This document shows positions 1-4,741 of a DNA stretch of 5,571 nucleotides, piece after piece (position 1 is the stretch's first letter; each line of letters opens with the position of its first letter). The translations under genes and the position numbers were made by a program. The DNA comes from Thermoplasmata archaeon (GTDB taxonomy: Archaea; Thermoplasmatota; Thermoplasmata; UBA10834; DTMW01): assembly GCA_029858465.1 (NCBI GenBank), contig JAOUEZ010000092.1:1-5571 (forward strand), written 5' to 3'. The notes under the pieces were generated by a model. It was given only the letters and a program-made list of their open reading frames with translations, was not told the DNA's origin and ran no database searches.

Positions 1-58
1 AGGTCTTCCCTATTAGCAATTTGAACTCGTCCTGATTTACCCTGTTCCGATGTTTCAA
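1..58 (-). CDS. Possible 5' end of a leftward gene, cut by the window edge (weak)
   Basis: On the minus strand a frame opens at a TTG codon (58-56) and stays open for 19 codons to the window edge, reading MKHRNRVNQDEFKLLIGKT if TTG is the start. The only support is position: a TATA-like element at 103-112 lies about 50 bases upstream, which would give a leader of roughly 20-25 bases. A GGGAT stretch (66-62) sits just before the TTG but is a poor ribosome-binding match and too close. An in-frame TGA at 79-77 limits the frame upstream, and there is no ATG or GTG start. An open stretch this short is easily due to chance. I do not recognise the peptide and assign no function. Confidence 0.2.
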   Translation of the reverse strand, partial: MKHRNRVNQDEFKLLIGKT

Positions 59-87
59 ACTATCCCAGCACTGGAATCAGGATAGTT
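58..87. repeat. Perfect 8-bp inverted repeat (hairpin)
   Basis: AACTATCC (58-65) is exactly complementary to GGATAGTT (80-87), leaving a 14-base loop. The loop side holds a second small inverted repeat, CCAG-CA-CTGG (65-74), which competes with the last pair of the outer stem. No T-run follows on either strand, so it is not a typical terminator. It sits beside the TATA-like element at 103-112 and could lie in the leader of a leftward transcript, or be an operator. Function unknown. Confidence 0.4.
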
Positions 88-102
88 ATGAGGTTGCGTG
101 AG

Positions 103-112
103 GATATATAAG
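103..112. promoter_or_regulatory. TATA-like element, orientation uncertain
   Basis: The sequence GATATATAAG matches an archaeal box A and is close to symmetrical, so it could direct transcription either way. Read leftward, a start about 26 bases away would fall near position 81, ahead of the hairpin and the possible TTG-started frame at 58. Read rightward it would start near 133 and run antisense into the end of serS, where no gene is visible. The leftward reading is more economical. A chance A/T-rich stretch behind serS cannot be excluded. Confidence 0.35.
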
Positions 113-187
113 AGAAATGAGTAGATTATCATCTGACGAAACATTTAATAAAACGCAATTTTTCTAAGAGAACATATCAGGCCAGAA

Positions 188-1450
188 TCATTCTATGCGC
201 TCGATCCCGCCCATATAATTCCTCAGGATCGCGGGAATTTCGATCAATCCGTCCCTTGTCTGATAATTCTCCATTACTGAGATCATTGTCCTTGGAAGAG
301 CGATGCCTGAACCGTTGAGAGTGTGCACGAACTCGCTCTTCAAGTGCGGCGCGCGCCTGAATTTTATCATCGCCCTCCTTGCTTGGAAATCGAGGAAGTT
401 GCTGCATGAGGATACCTCGAGCCATTGATCCATTCCCGGCGCATGAGCTTCGATGTCGTAAGTCTTGGCGGAATGGAAACCGAGATCGCCCGTGCAAAGC
501 AACTTTATCCTGTATGGAAGTCCGAGCAATTGGACAACCTCTTCCGCGTTTTTTAGCAGGCTCTCAAGATGATCCATCGATGTCTCAGGAACCACGAACT
601 TGACGAGTTCCACCTTGTTGAACTGATGGACCCTGCCGATGCCTTTCGTCTCAATATGCTTTCCGGCCTCCCTTCTGAAAGAAGGGAGATACGCGTCGTA
701 CAAGATCGGAAGCTGATCGATCGACAGTATCTCGTCGGAGTGAAGATTGGTGACCGGGACCTCCGCCGTCGGGTTCAGGAACAGGTTGTCGGCCTCGATA
801 TGGTACATATCCTCCTTCATTTTTGGCAGCTGACCAGTCCCGAAGCAGCTCTTCTCGTTTATCAATACGGTCGGGAATATCTCCTTGTATCCTTGCTTGA
901 GATGAAGGTCGAGCATGAAGTTTATTAGAGCTCTTTCCAGCCTTGCGCCAAGGCCTTTGAGGACATAGAACCCGCTCATCGCGATTTTCGTACCCCTCTC
1001 GAAATCTATGATGTCCAGACGCTCGCCTAGCTCCCAATGAGAAAGGGGCTTGAAATCGAACTTCCTCACTTCGCTGCTATATCTCACAATTACATCGTCC
1101 GCATCCGAAGAGCCCACCGGCACAGATACATGCGGGATGTTCGGGATGTTCTGCAATATCTCGTCCCGCTCTTTCTCGATGGAGACCTCCTCGGACTCAA
1201 TCTGCTGGACCCTTTCGGATAGGGTGCGCATCTCACCTATGAGCTTTCGCTTCTCCTCCTCTCCGAGCTTTGGAATTTCCTGGGCGCATTTGTTTCGCTG
1301 AGCCTTCAGACGATTTCCCTCATCAATGAGCGCCCGCCACCTGTTGTCTATCTCAAGGAATCTCTCGAAGTATGTCAAATCGAATCCCCGGTTGACGAGC
1401 GACTGTCTGACCAGCTCCGGGTCCTCTCTGATGATTTTCGGGTCAAGCAT
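188..1450 (-). CDS. serS: Seryl-tRNA synthetase (standard type)
   Basis: Cytoplasmic class II aminoacyl-tRNA synthetase that activates serine with ATP and charges tRNA-Ser (also tRNA-Sec where present). The protein has 420 residues, normal for the family. Residues 1-10 (MLDPKIIRED) are a typical SerS N-terminus, and about 27-100 form the charged two-helix coiled-coil arm that grips the long variable arm of tRNA-Ser. The catalytic core follows: motif 1 around 168-195, the serine-pocket TAE at 228-230, motif 2 with FRREAG at 258-263, EVSSCSN at 345-351 and DFQARR from 354, and motif 3 with Arg387 and the ENYQ/IP/LRNYMGG stretch at 394-415. I chose ATG at 1450 over an in-frame TTG at 1459 because family members begin MLDP. 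No strong Shine-Dalgarno is visible. It is the last gene of the leftward block, 70 bp behind the YhbY-like gene, with a possible own TATA box at 1499-1506. This is the ordinary SerRS, not the divergent form found in some methanogens. Confidence 0.97.
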   Translation of the reverse strand: MLDPKIIREDPELVRQSLVNRGFDLTYFERFLEIDNRWRALIDEGNRLKAQRNKCAQEIPKLGEEEKRKLIGEMRTLSERVQQIESEEVSIEKERDEILQNIPNIPHVSVPVGSSDADDVIVRYSSEVRKFDFKPLSHWELGERLDIIDFERGTKIAMSGFYVLKGLGARLERALINFMLDLHLKQGYKEIFPTVLINEKSCFGTGQLPKMKEDMYHIEADNLFLNPTAEVPVTNLHSDEILSIDQLPILYDAYLPSFRREAGKHIETKGIGRVHQFNKVELVKFVVPETSMDHLESLLKNAEEVVQLLGLPYRIKLLCTGDLGFHSAKTYDIEAHAPGMDQWLEVSSCSNFLDFQARRAMIKFRRAPHLKSEFVHTLNGSGIALPRTMISVMENYQTRDGLIEIPAILRNYMGGIERIE

Positions 1451-1498
1451 GTCGATCAACTTGAATTTGTTTGTCGTCGTGAGGAAGATGATTGACGG

Positions 1499-1506
1499 TT
1501 AAATAA
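1499..1506 (-). promoter_or_regulatory. Possible TATA box for serS
   Basis: On the minus strand the sequence TTATTTAA lies in the gap between the YhbY-like gene and serS. Transcription starting about 26 bases downstream (near 1476) would leave a leader of about 26 bases before the ATG at 1450. Its spacing is right for an internal promoter, but no clear purine-rich BRE precedes it, and read-through from the upstream genes is equally possible. Confidence 0.4.
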
Positions 1507-1520
1507 GATTGCCGTCCCGG

Positions 1521-1772
1521 TCATATTTGCGGCTTCTTTCTTATCAGTGTCACGGTGAAACCTCTAACCTCGACGAGCTTGGCATTGGACTTTTCCGCAA
1601 GCTCCTTTGCGATTTCGAATCTGGCAAGCTTCGTCTCCCCGTGAAGTTTGATCTTGACAATCCTGTGAGAGACCAACTGATTTTTTATCTCCTCGATAAT
1701 CTGGTCGGTGACCCCTTTCTTGCCGACTGCGACTGTAACGGGGATCTTCTCATCTCTCGAATTTCTATTCAT
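1521..1772 (-). CDS. CRM/YhbY-domain RNA-binding protein
   Basis: Small basic protein of 83 residues that is essentially one CRM (CRS1-YhbY) domain. The family binds RNA; bacterial YhbY associates with pre-50S ribosomal subunits, and archaeal members are thought to act in ribosome or RNase P-related RNA maturation (inference). The visible signature is the GKKG loop at residues 17-20, followed by a helix (about 22-36), the strand HRIVKIKLHG (36-45), a second helix (about 52-62) and the closing strand RGFTVTLIRKK (70-80), as in the YhbY fold. Residues 1-10 are a short polar tail. The ATG at 1772 is preceded by AGGAG (minus strand, 1786-1782) with a 9-base spacer. It lies 32 bp behind rnp4 on the same strand, so the two are very likely co-transcribed. 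The exact RNA target cannot be read from the sequence. Confidence 0.88.
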   Translation of the reverse strand: MNRNSRDEKIPVTVAVGKKGVTDQIIEEIKNQLVSHRIVKIKLHGETKLARFEIAKELAEKSNAKLVEVRGFTVTLIRKKPQI

Positions 1773-1781
1773 CTCGGGATA

Positions 1782-1786
1782 CTCCT
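1782..1786 (-). promoter_or_regulatory. Shine-Dalgarno site of the YhbY-like gene
   Basis: AGGAG on the minus strand lies 9 bases ahead of the ATG at 1772, inside the 32-bp gap after rnp4. It supports this start and independent translation within the shared transcript. Confidence 0.65.
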
Positions 1787-1804
1787 TTTATGCTGGTCAA
1801 TGAA

Positions 1805-2113
1805 TCATTTGTACGGATATCGGGATATGTTCCCGCAGCTGTTGCATCGGACTATGATGTGCCCTCTCCTCAGTCTTATGGACGCGTTCTCGGGGAATCT
1901 GTAGAAATTCTTGCACTCCGGGCAGAACCTGCGCTTCCATGCGGATAGCGACACATTGTATCTCATCCCTATCCTGAGGGCGAGCTCTATGTATCTCTTG
2001 GCGCGCTGAGTATTTCCCCTGCGAAATTCTTCCTGCCCGATTTCGAAAAGCATTGCGATTCTCTCGCCCGCGATGCTCCTTGCCGCGCTCTTCGGAATCG
2101 TCCGTTTTGACAT
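1805..2113 (-). CDS. rnp4: RNase P protein component 4 (Rpp21/Rpr2 family)
   Basis: Protein subunit of archaeal RNase P, the ribonucleoprotein that removes 5' leaders from precursor tRNAs. In the known complex it pairs with the Rpp29 subunit and helps the specificity domain of the RNA. The 102-residue protein has the usual architecture: an N-terminal helical part (about 10-50) with RIAMLFEIG and the AKRYIELALRIGMRYNV pattern characteristic of the family, then a zinc ribbon with CPEC (Cys64, Cys67) and CNSC (Cys90, Cys93), ending in RYPYK. All four zinc ligands are present and the length is typical. It starts at ATG 2113. The leader predicted from the TATA box at 2144-2150 is under about 10 bases and no good Shine-Dalgarno is seen, so translation may be near-leaderless. 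It is the first gene of the leftward block, followed after 32 bp by the YhbY-like gene, and is divergent from rpl10e. Confidence 0.93.
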   Translation of the reverse strand: MSKRTIPKSAARSIAGERIAMLFEIGQEEFRRGNTQRAKRYIELALRIGMRYNVSLSAWKRRFCPECKNFYRFPENASIRLRRGHIIVRCNSCGNISRYPYK

Positions 2114-2143
2114 TTCAGACCATTCCTACCGTAACGCATGCGC

Positions 2144-2150
2144 TTAAATA
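2144..2150 (-). promoter_or_regulatory. TATA box for the rnp4 block
   Basis: On the minus strand TATTTAA (inside GTATTTAAGC) is centred near 2147. A start 25-26 bases downstream falls near 2121, about 8 bases before the rnp4 ATG. This is the only good box A upstream of the leftward block, so it probably drives rnp4 and the YhbY-like gene, and perhaps serS. Confidence 0.6.
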
Positions 2151-2247
2151 CGCTTTATTGAGGACAGATTGACATTGAAAAGAATATCGATCATCGGACA
2201 GCATCTCACCCAGTAGCAGACCGGATAAGAAACGGCGGACATCCATC

Positions 2248-2256
2248 TTTAAATAT
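2248..2256 (+). promoter_or_regulatory. TATA box for rpl10e
   Basis: TTTAAATAT matches the archaeal box A closely. A start about 26 bases downstream (near 2278) gives a leader of about 24 bases, which contains the GGTGA ribosome-binding site at 2292-2296. Together with the opposite-facing box at 2144-2150 it makes 2114-2301 a divergent promoter region. The roughly 95 bases between the two boxes show no gene and no strong repeat. Confidence 0.65.
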
Positions 2257-2291
2257 GACTACCGTATTTCACGAGACTGCATCCTACATTT

Positions 2292-2296
2292 GGTGA
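2292..2296 (+). promoter_or_regulatory. Shine-Dalgarno site that fixes the rpl10e start
   Basis: GGTGA lies 5 bases before the ATG at 2302. The TTG at 2290 and GTG at 2293 are in frame but overlap the site itself, so they are unlikely starts. Confidence 0.7.
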
Positions 2297-2301
2297 CCAG
2301 A

Positions 2302-2820
2302 ATGGTGCGAAAGCCCAATTCGATGTACAGAGAAATCAAAGGACAGGCATACTCCAGACGGGAATACATAGGAGGAGTGCCGGCCATAAGGATCACCCAG
2401 TTCGAGCACGGCACCAAATCCGAATATCCGATCAGGATGTTCCTGCGAGCGGTCGAGCAATGCCAGATCAGACATATCTCGCTAGAGGCGGCAAGGATAA
2501 GTGCAAACAGGTACCTTTCCAAAAAGATCGGGAACAGCAATTACTTCATGAAGATCTTGGTCTATCCGCACAATGTCTTGAGGGAGAACAAGATTGCCGT
2601 CGGTGCGGGAGCTGACCGTATCTCGGACGGCATGAGACATGCTTTCGGGAAGCCAGTAGGTACTGCGGCGAGAATAAGCAAGAATCAGTCGATACTCATG
2701 CTTGAGACGACCACGACTAATTTTAAGTTCGCGAAAGAGGCTTTGGAGAGAGCTGCCGTGAAGCTTCCCACACCCTGCTACATAGATGTCGCTGAGGGAA
2801 AGCAATACGCCTCCACCTGA
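2302..2820 (+). CDS. rpl10e: Large-subunit ribosomal protein L10e (uL16 family)
   Basis: Structural protein of the archaeal 50S subunit, the counterpart of eukaryotic RPL10 and bacterial L16, located near the peptidyl-transferase centre and A-site tRNA path. The protein has 172 residues, normal for archaeal L10e. It begins MVRKPNSMYREIKGQAYSRR, the family's usual N-terminus, and continues with the EYIGGVPAIRI segment, the QCQIRHISLEAARISANRYL helix region (about residues 53-72) and the YPHNVLRENK block (about 86-95). Next comes the AGADRISDGMRHAFGKP stretch (about 101-117), which includes the flexible loop near the tRNA, followed by the C-terminal helix and strand. ATG at 2302 is preferred over upstream in-frame TTG/GTG because of the GGTGA site 5 bases before it and the family N-terminus. 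It is the first rightward gene, 89 bp ahead of dph2, which may have a separate promoter. Confidence 0.96.
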   Translation: MVRKPNSMYREIKGQAYSRREYIGGVPAIRITQFEHGTKSEYPIRMFLRAVEQCQIRHISLEAARISANRYLSKKIGNSNYFMKILVYPHNVLRENKIAVGAGADRISDGMRHAFGKPVGTAARISKNQSILMLETTTTNFKFAKEALERAAVKLPTPCYIDVAEGKQYAST

Positions 2821-2868
2821 ACGACTTAAGAATTAATAGTGAGAGGCATATCATTCTGATATTTCACG

Positions 2869-2876
2869 ATATAATC
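2869..2876 (+). promoter_or_regulatory. Possible TATA box for dph2
   Basis: GATATAAT lies in the 89-bp A/T-rich gap between rpl10e and dph2. A start about 26 bases downstream would be close to 2899, leaving roughly 10 bases before the TTG start and cutting into the ribosome-binding region, so the fit is imperfect. Co-transcription from the rpl10e promoter is the alternative. Confidence 0.25.
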
Positions 2877-2895
2877 AGATGCATTCATTTATCGA

Positions 2896-2906
2896 AGGAG
2901 CGGTGA
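2896..2906 (+). promoter_or_regulatory. Double Shine-Dalgarno region ahead of the dph2 TTG start
   Basis: AGGAG (2896-2900) and GGTGA (2902-2906) sit next to each other, 9 and 3 bases before the TTG at 2910. Together they match most of the anti-Shine-Dalgarno complement with a short interruption. In frame with dph2, TGA at 2904-2906 rules out any earlier start, so this site supports TTG 2910. Confidence 0.6.
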
Positions 2907-2909
2907 AAA

Positions 2910-3911
2910 TTGGTAGAAACGCTGAGGTTGGAAATCGATTCTGCCATCGACGAGCTAACGAAGATGAAAACGAAGACCGTCTTGCTCCAGATGCCTTCCG
3001 GGCTGAAGAGAAAGGCTCAGGAAATCGCGGACGAGATAAGAAACAGGACCGGTGCTGAGGTCTTGATATCAGGCGACTCATGCTATGGCGCATGCGACCT
3101 GCCCGATTCGTCGTTGAGATTCGTCGATGCGGTCGTCCAGGTGGGCCATTCTCCGATCCCCTCAGTGAGATGTTCCAAGCCCATGATATTCATCAGGGCA
3201 AAGATATCGATAGACTTGAAAAAGGCTCTTGAATCGGCAGTCCATTTATTGAAATCGCCTGTGGGTCTTCTTTCGACGGCACAGCATCTTCATCAGCTGC
3301 AGGAGACAAAAAGCATGCTGGAAGAGAAAGGATTTCGGGTGTTCATAGGTCCCGGTTCAGGAAGAATCGAGGAGGACGGACACATACTCGGATGCGATTA
3401 TTCCTCAGCGAAATCGGTCTCGGATTCCGTCGAATCGTTTCTGCTTCTCGGAGGCGGCAGGTTCCATGCGATCGGCGCAAGGCTGTTGACCGGAAAGCCT
3501 GTGATAATTATCGATCCGGAAAGAGAGACCGCAGTGCTCGAGGATACCGACATAGACAGATTCATGAGGAGGAGGTTCGCGATAATCCAAAAAATAAAAC
3601 AGGCAGAATCTTTGGCCATAATTGTCAGCTCCAAGGTGGGGCAGGACAGAATCCTGCTTGCCCAGAGGCTTTCTAAGCTTGCGTCGCAGAAGAATAGGAA
3701 CTGCAGCATAGTCATAATGGACGACCTGTCGCCGGAAAAGCTGCTCAACCTCGGCTTTGATGCCTACATTTCAACTGCCTGTCCCAGGATAGCTCTGGAT
3801 GACGCAGATAGATACGAGAAGCCTGTCGGGACAACTTCCGAACTCTTGGTCGCCATAGGATTGATGGATTGGGAGAATTACAAGATTGACGAGTGGGGAT
3901 TCAGCATATGA
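2910..3911 (+). CDS. dph2: 2-(3-amino-3-carboxypropyl)histidine synthase (diphthamide synthase Dph2)
   Basis: Catalyses the first step of diphthamide formation on translation elongation factor EF-2. A [4Fe-4S] cluster cleaves S-adenosylmethionine unconventionally and transfers its 3-amino-3-carboxypropyl group to a conserved histidine of EF-2. Archaeal Dph2 acts as a cytoplasmic homodimer. The protein has 333 residues, typical for the family, in three similar domains. The three cluster cysteines are visible in the expected contexts: Cys58 in SGDSCYGACD, Cys162 in LGCDYSS, and Cys291 in STACPRIALDD. The N-terminal VLLQMPSGLKRKA (about 24-36) and the VQVGHSPIP segment (77-84) are also characteristic. 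TTG at 2910 is chosen because an in-frame TGA lies just upstream and two ribosome-binding motifs precede it; the first ATG would be residue 19 and would remove part of the first helix. It ends 15 bp before mtxX, so the two genes are very probably co-transcribed. Confidence 0.95.
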   Translation: MVETLRLEIDSAIDELTKMKTKTVLLQMPSGLKRKAQEIADEIRNRTGAEVLISGDSCYGACDLPDSSLRFVDAVVQVGHSPIPSVRCSKPMIFIRAKISIDLKKALESAVHLLKSPVGLLSTAQHLHQLQETKSMLEEKGFRVFIGPGSGRIEEDGHILGCDYSSAKSVSDSVESFLLLGGGRFHAIGARLLTGKPVIIIDPERETAVLEDTDIDRFMRRRFAIIQKIKQAESLAIIVSSKVGQDRILLAQRLSKLASQKNRNCSIVIMDDLSPEKLLNLGFDAYISTACPRIALDDADRYEKPVGTTSELLVAIGLMDWENYKIDEWGFSI

Positions 3912-3926
3912 TATCGGGAGAGATGA

Positions 3927-4697
3927 ATGATGGACATTGATCTTCTCCAGAAAATGGCAAGGAAAGCGAAGGGGAAAATCGGGATAGGTGTGAAGCTAAG
4001 AGCAGAAGTGATTCAGAAGAACATCAGCGAGGCGAAAAGGCTCGGGCTTCCTGAGGTGGAGATCTATGAGAACCCAGTAGAGCTATGCGAGGACCTCAAG
4101 GAGAGGCGCATTTGTGCTGCAGTAAGAGGGACTCTTTCTTCAAGCGAGCTCCTGGCGGCTATCAAGGAGACTTACACGATCGAGAAGGTGCTGAGGGTCG
4201 CGCTGATGTCTACCGCCGATGGGAAGCCGTTCTTCCTCGCGCCTGTCGGCATTGACGAAGGCAACAATCTCGAAGAGAGGTTGGAGCTGATGAGGCAGGG
4301 AGTGAGATACATGAAATGCCTCGGCACCACACCGACGATCGCAATCCTCTCAAAGGGCCGCGAGGAGGACGCTGGCAGAGGTGACGAGATTATCAGAAGT
4401 CTCAAGGATGGCGACGAGCTTACAAGATTGGCGCGCGAGCAGGGGCTAAAGGCGGATCACAAGCACATTCTGATAGAGCAGGCGATCAGGGAGGCGGATT
4501 TCATAATCGCTCCGGACGGGGTGTCGGGCAACCTGATATTCAGGACGCTGTATTTCCTGGGAGGAGGAGGAGCGATCGGTGCCCCGGTAGTCAATATCGA
4601 AAGAGTCTTCATAGACACATCGCGGGATAAACGATCATATACGGATTCCATTGCCCTTGCGGCAGCATTCTGCGCTGCCAGGGAGCATAAAAACTAG
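3927..4697 (+). CDS. mtxX: MtxX-like protein (methanogenesis marker protein 4)
   Basis: Resembles MtxX / methanogenesis marker 4, a family related to phosphate acetyl/butyryltransferases. It was named for its link to a methyltransferase locus in Methanosarcina, but its biochemical function is not established. Recognisable stretches of the 256-residue protein are IGIGVKLRAE (18-27), AAVRGTLSSSELL (64-76), FFLAPVGIDEG (102-112), the ILSKGREEDAGRGDEI block (140-155), the glycine-rich DFIIAPDGVSGNLIFRTLYF segment (191-210), LGGGGAIGAPVV (211-222) and the C-terminal FIDTSRDKRSY (228-238). No signal peptide or membrane segment is evident. Two adjacent ATG codons (3927, 3930) follow GGGAG (3916-3920) by 6 or 9 bases, so either could be used. 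It lies 15 bp after dph2 and ends with a TAG stop. The family assignment is from memory of its motifs, not from a search. Its presence is the main clue to a methanogen-like source. Confidence 0.82.
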   Translation: MMDIDLLQKMARKAKGKIGIGVKLRAEVIQKNISEAKRLGLPEVEIYENPVELCEDLKERRICAAVRGTLSSSELLAAIKETYTIEKVLRVALMSTADGKPFFLAPVGIDEGNNLEERLELMRQGVRYMKCLGTTPTIAILSKGREEDAGRGDEIIRSLKDGDELTRLAREQGLKADHKHILIEQAIREADFIIAPDGVSGNLIFRTLYFLGGGGAIGAPVVNIERVFIDTSRDKRSYTDSIALAAAFCAAREHKN

Positions 4698-4700
4698 CCC

Positions 4701-4714
4701 GAAAGAGTATATAT
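4701..4714 (+). promoter_or_regulatory. Promoter (BRE plus TATA) for queD-queC
   Basis: The purine-rich GAAAGAG (4701-4707), BRE-like, directly precedes TATATAT (4708-4714). A start about 26 bases past the TATA centre would fall near 4737, only about 5 bases before the ATG at 4742. This suggests queD-queC are transcribed separately from dph2-mtxX. The predicted start would remove most of the GGGTGA ribosome-binding site, so either the true start is somewhat upstream or the message from this promoter is nearly leaderless. Confidence 0.6.
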
Positions 4715-4730
4715 CAATTCTCTACTCATA

Positions 4731-4736
4731 GGGTGA
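4731..4736 (+). promoter_or_regulatory. Shine-Dalgarno site that fixes the queD start
   Basis: GGGTGA lies 5 bases before ATG 4742, the same spacing seen at rpl10e. The in-frame GTG at 4733 is inside the site and is an unlikely start on a transcript where the site is used. Confidence 0.6.
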
Positions 4737-4741
4737 ATCAG

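Noticed and set aside
16..28. GTTCAAAT on the minus strand, resembling a tRNA T-loop
   Set aside because: The flanking bases do not pair into a T-stem, and no acceptor or anticodon arm can be found nearby.
55..144. 29-codon minus-strand frame with a hydrophobic N-terminal part
   Set aside because: It starts upstream of the TATA-like element that would have to transcribe it, has no ribosome-binding site and is short enough to be chance.
159..163. Run of five T on the plus strand near the serS end as a terminator
   Set aside because: It is on the strand opposite serS transcription. On the serS strand only a short TTTTATT stretch (153-147) is present, too weak to call.
569..928. 119-residue open frame on the plus strand opposite serS
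   Set aside because: It lies entirely antisense to strongly conserved SerS coding sequence and shows no recognisable domain. It is a shadow of the real gene.
1451..1459. In-frame TTG at 1459 as the serS start
   Set aside because: The family begins MLDP, which matches ATG 1450, and no better ribosome-binding site favours the TTG.
1509..1904. 131-residue plus-strand open frame across the YhbY-like gene and the end of rnp4
   Set aside because: It overlaps two clear minus-strand genes and their gap, has no family resemblance and no matching promoter.
2259..2540. Minus-strand open frames opposite rpl10e and over its promoter
   Set aside because: They are antisense to conserved L10e codons and cover the promoter region, so they are shadow frames.
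3392..3748. Open frames on both strands inside dph2
   Set aside because: Dph2 is intact with all three cluster cysteines in its own frame; the overlapping frames have no recognisable content.
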